A DNA stretch of 16,947 nt from Methanobacteriota archaeon. GTDB taxonomy: Archaea > Thermoplasmatota > Thermoplasmata > RBG-16-68-12. Numbering within the stretch: position 1 is the stretch's first letter; each line of letters opens with the position of its first letter. The notes beneath the pieces are model-generated. The model had not been told where the DNA came from. It worked only from the letters and a program-made list of their open reading frames with translations, and made no database searches. Location: positions 1 through 16,947 of the forward strand of contig VBLZ01000107.1 in NCBI GenBank assembly GCA_005878515.1. The letters run 5' to 3'. The position numbers were made by a program, and so were the translations under genes. Of the stretch, positions 7,254-13,622 are shown piece by piece.

Positions 7254-7265
7254 CACGGGCCCGTG
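7254..7265. promoter_or_regulatory. Perfect 12-bp GC palindrome upstream of the peroxidase promoter
   Basis: CACGGGCCCGTG is fully self-complementary. Just before it, CGATCT (7235-7240) and AGATCG (7246-7251) form a second inverted repeat. Both lie about 35-50 bp upstream of the peroxidase TATA-like box, a position suited to an activator. In GC-rich DNA one 12-bp palindrome can arise by chance. Confidence 0.3.
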
Positions 7266-7291
7266 CGACTGAAAATTGACTCGGAAGCTTT

Positions 7292-7297
7292 CTTTAC
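7292..7297 (+). promoter_or_regulatory. TATA-like CTTTAC box of the DyP peroxidase
   Basis: CTTTAC, preceded by GGAAGCTTT, is centred 26.5 bp upstream of the ATG at 7321, predicting a leaderless mRNA. No ribosome binding site is seen before the ATG, which agrees. Confidence 0.5.
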
Positions 7298-7320
7298 GAT
7301 GACGCTTCTCGGGGCCGGCC

Positions 7321-8730
7321 ATGGCCGTCGACCTTCGAGACACGAACATCGACCCCTCGAAGCCCGAATACCGCAAGATGCTGGAGAACCTCCAGAGCAA
7401 CATCCTGAAGCCGCACGGCCGGAAGGAGTCGGACCATCTCGTCGTTCGGTTCGCCGCGGGACCGGAGACCGTGCGGGCGTGGATCCGCGAGTTCGGCCGA
7501 CGCGAGGTGACTTCCGCCCGGAAGCAGCTCGACGAGACCGGCAACTATCACGACCACGGTACGCGCGGAGGACTCGTCGCGAGTCTCGCTCTCTCCGCGA
7601 AAGGCTATAACGCATTGGGTCTCCTCGCAGAAGACTTCGATGGTTCCAGCCAGTCCTTCCGCAACGGCATGAAACTTCGAGCGTTCTCCCTCATCGCGAG
7701 GAATCGGGATCCGCCTCCGAACGAATGGGAAGCGCCGTACCAAGGAGACATTCATGCCCTCGTGAGCTTGTCCCACGATTCCGCCGAGGAACTCGCGGCG
7801 AAGACACGCGAGGTGTCCCAGGGCCTCAAGCCCATCGCGGAGATCCTTACGGTCGAGCGAGGCACCGTCCTGCGGAACGCGCGAGGCGACCCGATCGAAC
7901 ACTTCGGCTACGTCGACTCGCGGAGCCAACCTCTCTTCCTGCAGGCGGACCTCGATGCGGAGAAGGCGGCCGGCGTCGACGCATGGGATCCGTCCGCGCC
8001 GCTCGGCCTCGTCCTGGTCGACGATCCGTTCACGAGCGAGGAGGATTCGTTCGGGAGCTACCTGGTCTTCCGAAAACTCCAGCAGGACATCGCGAACTTC
8101 GATGCGGGCGTCAAAGACCTCGCCACACGTCTCGCGGCGGACGAGGCCGTGACCGGTGCCCTCGTCGTCGGGCGATTCAAAGACGGTACGCCGGTGACGC
8201 TCCGACCCTTCGACGGTCTCGGTCCGGTGAACAACTTCGAGTACCTCGCTCGCGACCCGGTCGGCAATCGATGTCCGTTCCACGCGCACATCCGGAAGGC
8301 GAACCAGCGCGGGGCCAACCCGTTCCTGAATCGGGAACAGGAGCGTAGCCATCGGATCGTGCGCCGCGGCGTCCCGTACGGAGTTCGGCTGGCACCTCCC
8401 GGTGAAACATCCGCAGGCGCGTCCGCGTCCGGCGAAGTCGGCCTCCTGTTCCAGGCGTTCCAGAGCGACATCGCGCGACAGTTCGAGTTCATCCAGCGCA
8501 CCTGGGTCGACAATCCGAATTTTCCGGAGTTCCTCCTCTTCCCGGGCCTGAACACGGGCGACGACGCGCTGATCGGGCAACATCCTCGAGCCGCGCAGAA
8601 GTGGCCCAGGACGTGGGGCCGGTCCGGACGGTTCCTCGACCGACTGCGATTCAACTTTGGGGACTACGTCCGGCTGCGAGGCGGCGAGTACTTCTTCGCG
8701 CCCAGCCTCAGTTTCCTGAAGAACTTGTGA
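7321..8730 (+). CDS. DyP-type haem peroxidase
   Basis: A 469-residue dye-decolorising peroxidase, in the length range of the longer DyP classes. The N-terminal LQSNILKPHGRKESDHLVVRF matches the DyP entry motif. GSYLVFRKLQQDI (245-257) and CPFHAHIRKANQR (318-330) are hallmarks; His323 of AHIRK is the expected proximal haem ligand. RIVRRGVPYG (345-354) supplies the distal Arg, and the end FFAPSLSFLKNL is typical. The catalytic GxxDG motif reads GYVDS (196-200): Asp199 is kept but the last Gly is Ser. It should oxidise phenolic or dye-like substrates with H2O2. No signal or Tat peptide is seen, so it is probably cytoplasmic. The closing motif is the normal family end, not an encapsulin tag. Confidence 0.93.
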   Translation: MAVDLRDTNIDPSKPEYRKMLENLQSNILKPHGRKESDHLVVRFAAGPETVRAWIREFGRREVTSARKQLDETGNYHDHGTRGGLVASLALSAKGYNALGLLAEDFDGSSQSFRNGMKLRAFSLIARNRDPPPNEWEAPYQGDIHALVSLSHDSAEELAAKTREVSQGLKPIAEILTVERGTVLRNARGDPIEHFGYVDSRSQPLFLQADLDAEKAAGVDAWDPSAPLGLVLVDDPFTSEEDSFGSYLVFRKLQQDIANFDAGVKDLATRLAADEAVTGALVVGRFKDGTPVTLRPFDGLGPVNNFEYLARDPVGNRCPFHAHIRKANQRGANPFLNREQERSHRIVRRGVPYGVRLAPPGETSAGASASGEVGLLFQAFQSDIARQFEFIQRTWVDNPNFPEFLLFPGLNTGDDALIGQHPRAAQKWPRTWGRSGRFLDRLRFNFGDYVRLRGGEYFFAPSLSFLKNL

Positions 8731-8772
8731 CGGTTCGGTACGTCAACGAATCATCGGACCCAGGCGCCGGAC

Positions 8773-8795
8773 TTCATATAGTAAGGATTCCTTAC
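8773..8795 (+). promoter_or_regulatory. Promoter with 15-bp palindromic operator of the AbrB/PIN pair
   Basis: A TATA box, TTCATATA (8773-8780), is followed without a gap by GTAAGGATTCCTTAC (8781-8795), a perfect palindrome around a central T. The TATA centre is about 28 bp before the ATG at 8805, so the mRNA should be leaderless and the palindrome lies between TATA box and transcription start. A dimeric AbrB-type antitoxin bound here would block the transcription machinery, giving the autorepression known for such modules. The site is directly visible; binding is inferred. Confidence 0.7.
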
Positions 8796-8804
8796 AATCG
8801 CCCG

Positions 8805-9056
8805 ATGGCCGAAATCGTGAAGGTGACGACCAAAGGACAGCTCACGCTACCAGCCCGAATCCGGAAGGATCTGGGCATCTCGAAAGACACATACCTCCTC
8901 GCCGAAGAGGTCGGGGACTTCGTGCTGCTCCGGCGGGCGGAGACTCGATTCCTCGAGCTCTCAGAACGCTTTCAGAGAGAGGCGAAGAGGCGAGGTGTAT
9001 CCAAGGAGGCGCTCTTGCGGGCCCTGAAGAGGACCCGCCAGGGGCGGCTTCGGTGA
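8805..9056 (+). CDS. AbrB/SpoVT-type antitoxin and repressor
   Basis: An 83-residue protein. Residues 1-45 form the swapped-hairpin AbrB fold with the signature VKVTTKGQLTLPARIRKDLGI, which binds palindromic DNA as a dimer. The C-terminal half (RFLELSERFQREAKRRGVSKEALLRALKRTRQGRLR) is a basic amphipathic helix, expected to wrap and block the partner toxin. The stop overlaps the GTG start of the PIN gene by four bases (GTGA), so translation is coupled. The start at 8805 is fixed by the domain beginning at once and by the TATA spacing. A larger frame opening at 8601 is only read-through from within the peroxidase gene. Confidence 0.9.
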   Translation: MAEIVKVTTKGQLTLPARIRKDLGISKDTYLLAEEVGDFVLLRRAETRFLELSERFQREAKRRGVSKEALLRALKRTRQGRLR

Positions 9057-9463
9057 GAGTCCTTCTTGACGCGAACGTCCTCGTTTCAGGAATAGCATTC
9101 GGTGGAAACGAGCACAAACTCCTGAGGGCAACGTTCCGGAGCCCGCACACCTTTCTCGTGTCGGACGACATCACGAGTGAGACCGCCTCCGTCCTCACGA
9201 GGAAATTCCCTCGCCGCAGAGCCGCGGCGGATGAGATTCTGTCTGTGATCAGAGTCGAGGTCATCCCGCGACACGCCTACGAGAAAGAGATCCGTCGTTT
9301 TCCGACCCTCCGTGATCCAAGGGATGCCCATGTGCTCGCCGCGGCGGCCGTCAGCCGTGCTGACCTCATCGTGACCGGTGACCGTGGCCTTCTCGACTTG
9401 AGACAAGTCGGAGGATCTCGGGTAGTGAGCCCGTCTCAGGCCCTCAGGATCTTGCGGGAGTGA
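9053..9463 (+). CDS. PIN-domain toxin ribonuclease (COG1569-like)
   Basis: A 136-residue PIN-domain protein starting with GTG. Acidic residues expected to hold the metal ions are all present: Asp6 (LLDANVLVSG), Glu43 (DDITSETASVL), Asp91 (DPRDAHVLAAA) and Asp110 (VTGDRGLLDL). The motif set matches the PIN-family toxin group of type II toxin-antitoxin systems, whose members cut tRNA or mRNA when freed from the antitoxin. The order antitoxin then toxin, the four-base overlap and the shared promoter with a palindrome support a functional VapBC-like module. The catalytic set appears intact, so it is probably active. Confidence 0.9.
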   Translation: MRVLLDANVLVSGIAFGGNEHKLLRATFRSPHTFLVSDDITSETASVLTRKFPRRRAAADEILSVIRVEVIPRHAYEKEIRRFPTLRDPRDAHVLAAAAVSRADLIVTGDRGLLDLRQVGGSRVVSPSQALRILRE

Positions 9464-9480
9464 CGATTCCTGGCATCGTC
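9462..9480 (+). repeat. Small hairpin at the toxin stop codon
   Basis: GACGAT (9462-9467) and ATCGTC (9475-9480) pair with a seven-base loop, starting inside the stop codon of the PIN gene. It is a weak candidate for a 3' end structure; no T-run follows. Confidence 0.2.
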
Positions 9481-9517
9481 TCGAAGAAAGGATTGAGTAG
9501 CCTCTCTGCCTTATCCG

Positions 9518-9706
9518 ATGCCGTTGACAATCGGAACGCCCGGCGATGTATCCGGGTCACCCTGGGAAAAGGATCAAGTCTCGGGCGAGAGCCTGGATTG
9601 TCGATGGAACCGGATTCTCCGAGATGAGGGGTTCATTCCGTTGGATGAACTGAACAGGCGAGTGCGGTCCCGCCGTCGAATCAAGGCGAGCACCGAGCGC
9701 AAGTGA
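9518..9706 (+). CDS. Small hypothetical protein
   Basis: A 62-residue frame I do not recognise. The second half, RWNRILRDEGFIPLDELNRRVRSRRRIKAS, could form one or two charged helices; the first half is Gly/Pro-rich and probably unstructured. Third codon positions are moderately GC-rich, about as expected for a gene here but not decisive. No clear TATA box or ribosome binding site is seen before the ATG. It fills the gap between the toxin gene and the VOC gene on the same strand. It may be a true small gene or a chance frame. Confidence 0.35.
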   Translation: MPLTIGTPGDVSGSPWEKDQVSGESLDCRWNRILRDEGFIPLDELNRRVRSRRRIKASTERK

Positions 9707-9717
9707 AACGCCGCAGC

Positions 9718-9724
9718 CCTTATC
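9718..9724 (+). promoter_or_regulatory. TATA-like CCTTATC box of the VOC gene
   Basis: CCTTATC is centred about 27 bp before the ATG at 9748. This supports that ATG as the start of a leaderless mRNA over the GTG at 9703, which lies upstream of the box. Confidence 0.5.
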
Positions 9725-9747
9725 GCCCACGGCTGACTCCCGCATCC

Positions 9748-10086
9748 ATGCTCAAATTCGAGACGGTCGCGGTGGTCGTGCGGGATGAGAAGAAGGCGAC
9801 GAAGTTCTGGATGGACAAAGTCGGCTTCCGAGTTGTGACGTCGTTTCCCCACTGGGTTACCGTCGCACCGCGCGGTTCGAACGTCCGCCTGCACCTCTGC
9901 CCGGACTCGCGGCCGGAGAAGGGGAACACGGGATTCCTCTTCTCCACGAAGGACGCGAAGGGAGAAGAGGCGAGGCTCCGCAAGAACGGCGTCAAGATTT
10001 CGCAGGCCACGAAGAAGGAGGAATGGGGCACGACGCTCCGATTCCTCGATCCCGACGGGAACGAGTTCCAGGTGATCGAGGACTAG
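9748..10086 (+). CDS. VOC (glyoxalase/bleomycin resistance-like) protein
   Basis: A 112-residue vicinal-oxygen-chelate protein with two beta-alpha-beta-beta-beta modules. Module one runs from FETVAVVVRDEKKATKFWMDKVGFRVVTSF to about RLHLCPDS; module two from NTGFLFSTKDAKGEEARLRKNGVKIS to LRFLDPDGNEFQVIED, the usual family ending. The first metal-ligand position, normally His on strand one, is Val here (VAVVVRD), while His49 and Glu106/Glu111 remain. It may therefore bind its ligand without the usual metal centre, as antibiotic-binding members do. The start at 9748 is chosen because the domain begins immediately and a TATA-like box is correctly spaced. A longer start at 9703 would add 15 basic residues. 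Confidence 0.82.
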   Translation: MLKFETVAVVVRDEKKATKFWMDKVGFRVVTSFPHWVTVAPRGSNVRLHLCPDSRPEKGNTGFLFSTKDAKGEEARLRKNGVKISQATKKEEWGTTLRFLDPDGNEFQVIED

Positions 10087-10128
10087 TCATCCGATTCAGT
10101 TCGAGGAGCGCCGCGTTCGCGCGATCGG

Positions 10129-11154
10129 TCACGCCGCGGTAATCGTGCCGAACAGCCCGTCGGCCTCGTCGTTCGGACCTGCCGTAAAGAACAGCGTGCC
10201 GACCGGACCGTTGTTCACCGTCCCGTGGCCGAACTGCAAGGCCCAGAGCCCGTCGATGGCGAGCTTGCGTCCGTCGGCCGTCCGGAGGGCTCCGATCAGC
10301 TCGAACGTCCCGTCGGATATCTCCTGGTACGCGTTCACGTGGCCGTCCCCGAAGTTGCCAACGAGCAGGTCGCCTCCGAAACGGCCGAAGCTCGCAGGGG
10401 CGAGCGCGAGGCCCCACGGCGCGTTCAACTGCCCGTGTTGCGCCACACGCGCGACCAGATTCCCGTCCGAGTCGAAGGCGTCGACGAAGCCGAGGCCTTG
10501 GCCGTCGATCTCGTCCTTCGCTCCTAATCCCTGCTTTGCAAACGTCACGAAGATCCGCGTGCCGATCGTCTGGATCCCGAACGGCGCGTAGCCCGCGGGG
10601 ATCGTCGGATCGACGAATCCGCCCGCCGTCTGCACGGCGGCCCAGGTGGCGTCGAAGACATCGACGCGAGCGTTGTGGAAGTCCGTTGCGTAAAGCTGCG
10701 GGCCTGTGGCCGTCGTCGCGATCGCGAGCCCTTTGTAGATTGCCCCGGCCCCCGACGAGTCGACCTTGACCCCCGCTGCCGTCCCCAGGGACGGGTTCCA
10801 GCCTGCGATCGTCCCGCCCTCCGTCGCGAAGATGAACAAGGCGCCCGCATTGCTGGGACCGGCGCGGAAGCTCGTCGAGTCGCCGTTGAACACGATCCCC
10901 GTCGGCGCGCCGTCCACGCTCACGTTGAGGTCTCTCTTGACGCCGGTGGCATTGTAGAGCGTCGAGAAATCCGCGCCGTTGTCGGACACCCACCATGGGG
11001 TCCCGGGGCCGGCGACGAGGCCCCACGCGTTCTGCAAGCGCGCGTCCACCGTGGTCCCTGGCACGCCGTTGTTGGAGACGAGCGCCTTCACGGTGTAGGT
11101 ACCGGGAACACCGATCGAATGGCCCAGGACGCCGTGCGATCCGAAGGGGAGCAT
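10129..11154 (-). CDS. TIGR03118-like beta-propeller protein, apparently N-terminally truncated
   Basis: A 341-residue protein whose segments match the TIGR03118 family, a putatively secreted six-bladed propeller of unknown function: NAWGLVAGPGTPWWVSDNG, PTGIVFNGDS, ATEGGTIAGWNPSL, GAIYKGLAI, LNAPWGLALAP and LLVGNFGDGHVNAY, ending in TLFFTAGPNDEADGLFGTI. The repeats are intact to the stop. Members usually start with a signal peptide of 25-30 residues. Here only 18 residues (MLPFGSHGVLGHSIGVPG) precede the conserved part and they do not look like one. The frame continues upstream, but only as antisense to the carbonic anhydrase gene. No promoter is visible. The product would stay in the cytoplasm if made at all; the gene may be a 5'-deleted remnant. 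Confidence 0.72.
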   Translation of the reverse strand: MLPFGSHGVLGHSIGVPGTYTVKALVSNNGVPGTTVDARLQNAWGLVAGPGTPWWVSDNGADFSTLYNATGVKRDLNVSVDGAPTGIVFNGDSTSFRAGPSNAGALFIFATEGGTIAGWNPSLGTAAGVKVDSSGAGAIYKGLAIATTATGPQLYATDFHNARVDVFDATWAAVQTAGGFVDPTIPAGYAPFGIQTIGTRIFVTFAKQGLGAKDEIDGQGLGFVDAFDSDGNLVARVAQHGQLNAPWGLALAPASFGRFGGDLLVGNFGDGHVNAYQEISDGTFELIGALRTADGRKLAIDGLWALQFGHGTVNNGPVGTLFFTAGPNDEADGLFGTITAA

Positions 11155-11568
11155 CGGCCGGTCACCATCCTTTGCTGTGTCGACTCGAGGTTGGAGCCGC
11201 GACAGTTCGTCCCGACGGGCGCCGCCCACGTCTGGTATTATCGGAACCCCGGCGGACGGGTGACCGACGACTTCGTCCGGACCTTTCTGATCACCCAATT
11301 GAACGGGTGCCGGCACGTGATGGTCGTCCACCACACCGGCTGCGGTCTCCATGCGGCGTCGAACGCGAGATTCCGCGAACGGATGCAGCCGGAACTTCAT
11401 ATCGACGCCGGGTCGGTCGATTTCTTACCCTGGGCGGACATCGATGAAAGCGTGCGCGAGGACGTCCGCAACCTGAAGGAATCTCCCTTCGTCACTCGAG
11501 AGGTCGCGGTCACCGGCCACGTCTACGACCTCCAAGCGCGGCGCCTGCGGGACGTCGACGTCACGTGA
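11119..11568 (+). CDS. Beta-carbonic anhydrase, short N-terminus
   Basis: A 149-residue beta-class carbonic anhydrase, converting CO2 and water to bicarbonate. Zinc-site motifs are complete: CVDSR (Cys with the Asp-Arg dyad) and HHTGCG (His-x-x-Cys). RNPGGRVTDDFVRTFLITQLNGCRHVMVVHHTGC follows the family closely. The tail SPFVTREVAVTGHVYDLQARRLRDVDV matches small carbonic anhydrases of the mycobacterial Rv1284 kind. Those have about 35 residues before the first zinc Cys; here only about 19 are available, so the N-terminal helix used in dimer packing seems missing. The first ATG overlaps the opposing gene by 36 bp and has no clear TATA box or ribosome binding site. Catalytic residues are intact, but expression is doubtful. 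Confidence 0.78.
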   Translation: MAQDAVRSEGEHRPVTILCCVDSRLEPRQFVPTGAAHVWYYRNPGGRVTDDFVRTFLITQLNGCRHVMVVHHTGCGLHAASNARFRERMQPELHIDAGSVDFLPWADIDESVREDVRNLKESPFVTREVAVTGHVYDLQARRLRDVDVT

Positions 11569-11613
11569 AGTGCGAGACACGGCCCTCTGGAACTGTTTCT
11601 CCGACGTTCGAAG

Positions 11614-12819
11614 TCATCCCGGCAACCAGGCCACCCGCCACACCCGCCAGAGGGCCGTCGGATCGGTGAGCGGATCGCCGTGGACGAGGAAGAAGTCGGC
11701 GGGACCACCTTCGACGATGCGTCCGGCTTCCGGTTCGTTCAGGAGATCCCCGCCGCGAACCGTCGCGGAAGCTAGCGCCTCCCAGGGTTTCAGGCCGGCC
11801 TCCACGAGGGACTCGACCTCCCAGGCGAGATGGTTCGCTCGCAGGGATCCGCCCCCGAAGTCCGTGCCGGTCGCGACCCCGACGCCCGCTCGATACGCGA
11901 GGCGGACGCTCTCGATCGCCCGCTCCCGCCGACGCGCGATCCGCTCTTTCCCCTCGTCGCTGACGAACCGGGGCAACGTGGTCGTCTGCGCGAAGGAGGC
12001 CCAGGAACGGAAGATCGCCAGGGTGCTCACGAGGAACGTCCCTTGACGGGCCATCATCGCGACCGCGTCTGAGTCGAGCTCGAATCCGTGTTCGAGGGAA
12101 TCGACTCCGGCGTCGATCCCGACCCGGGCGCCGACGAGGAACCCGGAATGCGCGGTGACCTTCGCCCCGCGACCGTGCGCGAGTTCGACGACGGCCTGCA
12201 CGTCTTCCGTCGACCAGGGCGCCTCTTCTTTCTTCGGCCCGTCGAGGTAGAGCTTGAGGAAGTCCGCTCCGTCGTCGAGCTGCGTCGACGCGGCCTTCAG
12301 GAGGGCGGGCCCGTCATCCGCCTCGATCAGGAGGCCACCTGTGATCACGCCGCTGTGGCTGATCCACGTTCCGGCGACCCGAATCCTCGGTCGATTCGGG
12401 TCCAATCGCCACCGTTCCCGCACGCGGAGGGCGAGGGCCCGCTTCTGTCCGTCCCGCGGATCCACGGCGAGCGGCGACCCGACGTCGCGGGCCCAGCGCA
12501 CGCCGGCGCGGCCCAAGAGGTCCCCATTGTGCTCCGCGACCTCGAGCAGTTCCTCCGGAGGATCGGCACCGCGGTCGATCCAGTGCGAGCCGCCGGGAAG
12601 CGTGACGTGGCTGTGGGCATCGACCATGCCTGGAACGATCGTGGAGCCACCGGCGTCGATGACGTGGACGTCCGGTGGAAGGGCGCCCTCATCGCTACTC
12701 GAACGAATCCAGACCACGTGGCCCGCGTCGACGAGGACGCTCACCTCCTTCCGCAGAGATGGTCCGCTCGGGTCGGCAAGGGCTGCGTCCCGATACAAAG
12801 TCGGTCGAGAAACGATCAT
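11614..12819 (-). CDS. Metal-dependent amidohydrolase (imidazolonepropionase/prolidase-like)
   Basis: A 401-residue amidohydrolase-superfamily enzyme. The composite beta-sandwich N-terminus (VSVLVDAGHVVWIRSS) leads into IVPGMVDAHSHV with the metal ligands His69 and His71. Other ligands follow in order: Lys189 in FLKLYLDG (bridging, probably carboxylated), His224 in VTAHSG, His244 in SLEHG and Asp320 in GTDFGG. The C-terminus GRIVEGGPADFFLVHGDPL is typical. The full set implies an active mono- or binuclear hydrolase acting on cyclic amides or dipeptide-like substrates; substrate unknown. No signal peptide is seen. The start at 12819 gives the expected N-terminal sandwich; the frame extends upstream only through other genes. 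It lies 25 bp after a small unknown gene and is probably co-transcribed with it. Confidence 0.9.
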   Translation of the reverse strand: MIVSRPTLYRDAALADPSGPSLRKEVSVLVDAGHVVWIRSSSDEGALPPDVHVIDAGGSTIVPGMVDAHSHVTLPGGSHWIDRGADPPEELLEVAEHNGDLLGRAGVRWARDVGSPLAVDPRDGQKRALALRVRERWRLDPNRPRIRVAGTWISHSGVITGGLLIEADDGPALLKAASTQLDDGADFLKLYLDGPKKEEAPWSTEDVQAVVELAHGRGAKVTAHSGFLVGARVGIDAGVDSLEHGFELDSDAVAMMARQGTFLVSTLAIFRSWASFAQTTTLPRFVSDEGKERIARRRERAIESVRLAYRAGVGVATGTDFGGGSLRANHLAWEVESLVEAGLKPWEALASATVRGGDLLNEPEAGRIVEGGPADFFLVHGDPLTDPTALWRVWRVAWLPG

Positions 12820-12844
12820 CGAAGCACCCGGTGTGTCGTCCGAC

Positions 12845-13228
12845 TCAACTTCGACGTTCAAAGATTGTCTCGCCGAACCAGACGAGCGGCGGGTCCGGCT
12901 GGAACCGCTCCGCCTTCGCGAGGAACGCCCGGAACCGAGGGTCGCGGTCGTGCTCCTCATGGGCCTCGTGGTCCGCGGCGACGATGTGAAGGAGGTAATC
13001 CTGGATGCCTCTTCGCTGCTCGCTCCCGCCGACCGCGCGGACGAGACGCGCCTCAAGGAACCGACCCCGGCCGGTGAAGTCGTCCCAGATCGGGATCTCC
13101 TCGGCCTCGAACATCGCTTCGAAATCCGTCGCGCGGTCTGCAGCGATCCGGAGGACGATCGCCGTCGTCTCCGGCCTCTCGGCAGGTCCCGGATTCTTGA
13201 TTGATTTGGCCTTGGTTTTCCCGGGCAT
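12845..13228 (-). CDS. Hypothetical protein, possible dimeric alpha+beta barrel
   Basis: A 127-residue protein I cannot place in a named family. Residues 1-20 are a basic, Pro-containing arm (KTKAKSIKNPGPAERPE). The rest alternates strands and helices: TAIVLRIAADRATDFEAMFEAEEIPIWDDFTGRGRFLEARLVRA, then DYLLHIVAADHEAHEEHDRDPRFRAFLAKAERFQ. This strand-helix-strand layout, with a His/Asp/Glu-rich helix, recalls EthD/ABM-type barrels, which bind or oxidise small molecules; that is a guess from pattern. The ATG is supported by CTTAAG 27 bp upstream (leaderless). It precedes the amidohydrolase by 25 bp, suggesting a two-gene operon. A 7-bp inverted repeat straddles the start codon. Confidence 0.7.
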   Translation of the reverse strand: MPGKTKAKSIKNPGPAERPETTAIVLRIAADRATDFEAMFEAEEIPIWDDFTGRGRFLEARLVRAVGGSEQRRGIQDYLLHIVAADHEAHEEHDRDPRFRAFLAKAERFQPDPPLVWFGETIFERRS

Positions 13229-13244
13229 GAGCCGACGATGCCCG
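13222..13244. promoter_or_regulatory. Inverted repeat over the start of the 12845-13228 gene
   Basis: CGGGCAT (13222-13228) and ATGCCCG (13238-13244) form a 7-bp inverted repeat with a 9-bp spacer. One arm contains the start codon and the predicted transcription start; the other ends 9 bp before the TATA-like box. This is where a repressor dimer would block initiation. Confidence 0.35.
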
Positions 13245-13252
13245 TCGAGTTA

Positions 13253-13258
13253 CTTAAG
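13253..13258 (-). promoter_or_regulatory. TATA-like CTTAAG box
   Basis: CTTAAG preceded by CGAA on the minus strand, centred 27.5 bp before the ATG at 13228. It likely drives the small gene and the amidohydrolase as one leaderless transcript. Confidence 0.55.
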
Positions 13259-13292
13259 TTCGAAGAGCTGCACGCGAACGCGCCGAATCGCA

Positions 13293-13559
13293 TCAAGGCA
13301 CGATCTTGACCTGGGTGCCGAGGGCTTGCGGCGGGAAGCCGCGGTCCCACCGGACGCGGAGCGCGCCCTTCCGGCCGTGAAGGGCCACGACCCGGCCCAG
13401 GATCTGGACGCCGTCCTTTCGGGCCCACACCACCCGGGCTCCCAGGAGCTCCCCCGCATGGTCCGGTTTGGCGAGGTCCACGATCGTCTGGTAGCTGTCC
13501 TGCTTGAACTTGCTCTGGCGGAACGCAGTCACAATTCCGGACACCTCGCCCTTTGCCAT
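13293..13559 (-). CDS. rpl35ae: Large-subunit ribosomal protein L35Ae (eL33)
   Basis: An 88-residue protein matching archaeal/eukaryotic L35Ae: GIVTAFRQSKFKQDSYQTIVDL, then LLGARVVWARKDGVQILGRVVALHGRKGALRVRWDRGFPPQALGTQVKIV. The VxAxHGxxGxxRVRxxxGxPxQALGTxV stretch is the family signature; the fold is a small beta-barrel binding 23S rRNA. The Met at 13559 is preferred over one four codons upstream because a TATA box lies 27 bp before it and archaeal family members start close to this point. L35Ae has no bacterial counterpart and is patchily distributed in archaea, so it supports the archaeal origin. It lies 63 bp downstream of tbp on the same strand but has its own promoter. Confidence 0.88.
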   Translation of the reverse strand: MAKGEVSGIVTAFRQSKFKQDSYQTIVDLAKPDHAGELLGARVVWARKDGVQILGRVVALHGRKGALRVRWDRGFPPQALGTQVKIVP

Positions 13560-13582
13560 ACGAGGCGCCACCGCCCAATGGG

Positions 13583-13590
13583 CTATAAGG
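13583..13590 (-). promoter_or_regulatory. TATA box of the L35Ae gene
   Basis: CCTTATAG on the minus strand, preceded by CCGGAGG, centred 27 bp before the ATG at 13559. It is among the best TATA-like elements in the window and indicates a leaderless mRNA. Confidence 0.6.
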
Positions 13591-13622
13591 CCTCCGGCTG
13601 CGCTCCGACGGCGGCCCGCAGA

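Noticed and set aside
7294..8583. Minus-strand frame of 429 residues opposite the peroxidase
   Set aside because: Antisense shadow caused by GC-rich codon use; no recognisable motif or promoter.
8686..8727. Possible encapsulin-targeting tail on the DyP peroxidase
   Set aside because: The ending FFAPSLSFLKNL is the normal conserved end of this DyP class, and no encapsulin gene is present.
10675..11568. Longer carbonic anhydrase frame starting at 10675
   Set aside because: The extra 148 residues are antisense to the propeller gene and have no family similarity.
11614..13578. Long minus-strand frame suggesting a 654-residue amidohydrolase fusion
   Set aside because: The upstream part crosses the 12845-13228 gene and L35Ae in another frame and is Arg/Ser/Pro-rich shadow. 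The amidohydrolase domain is complete from 12819.
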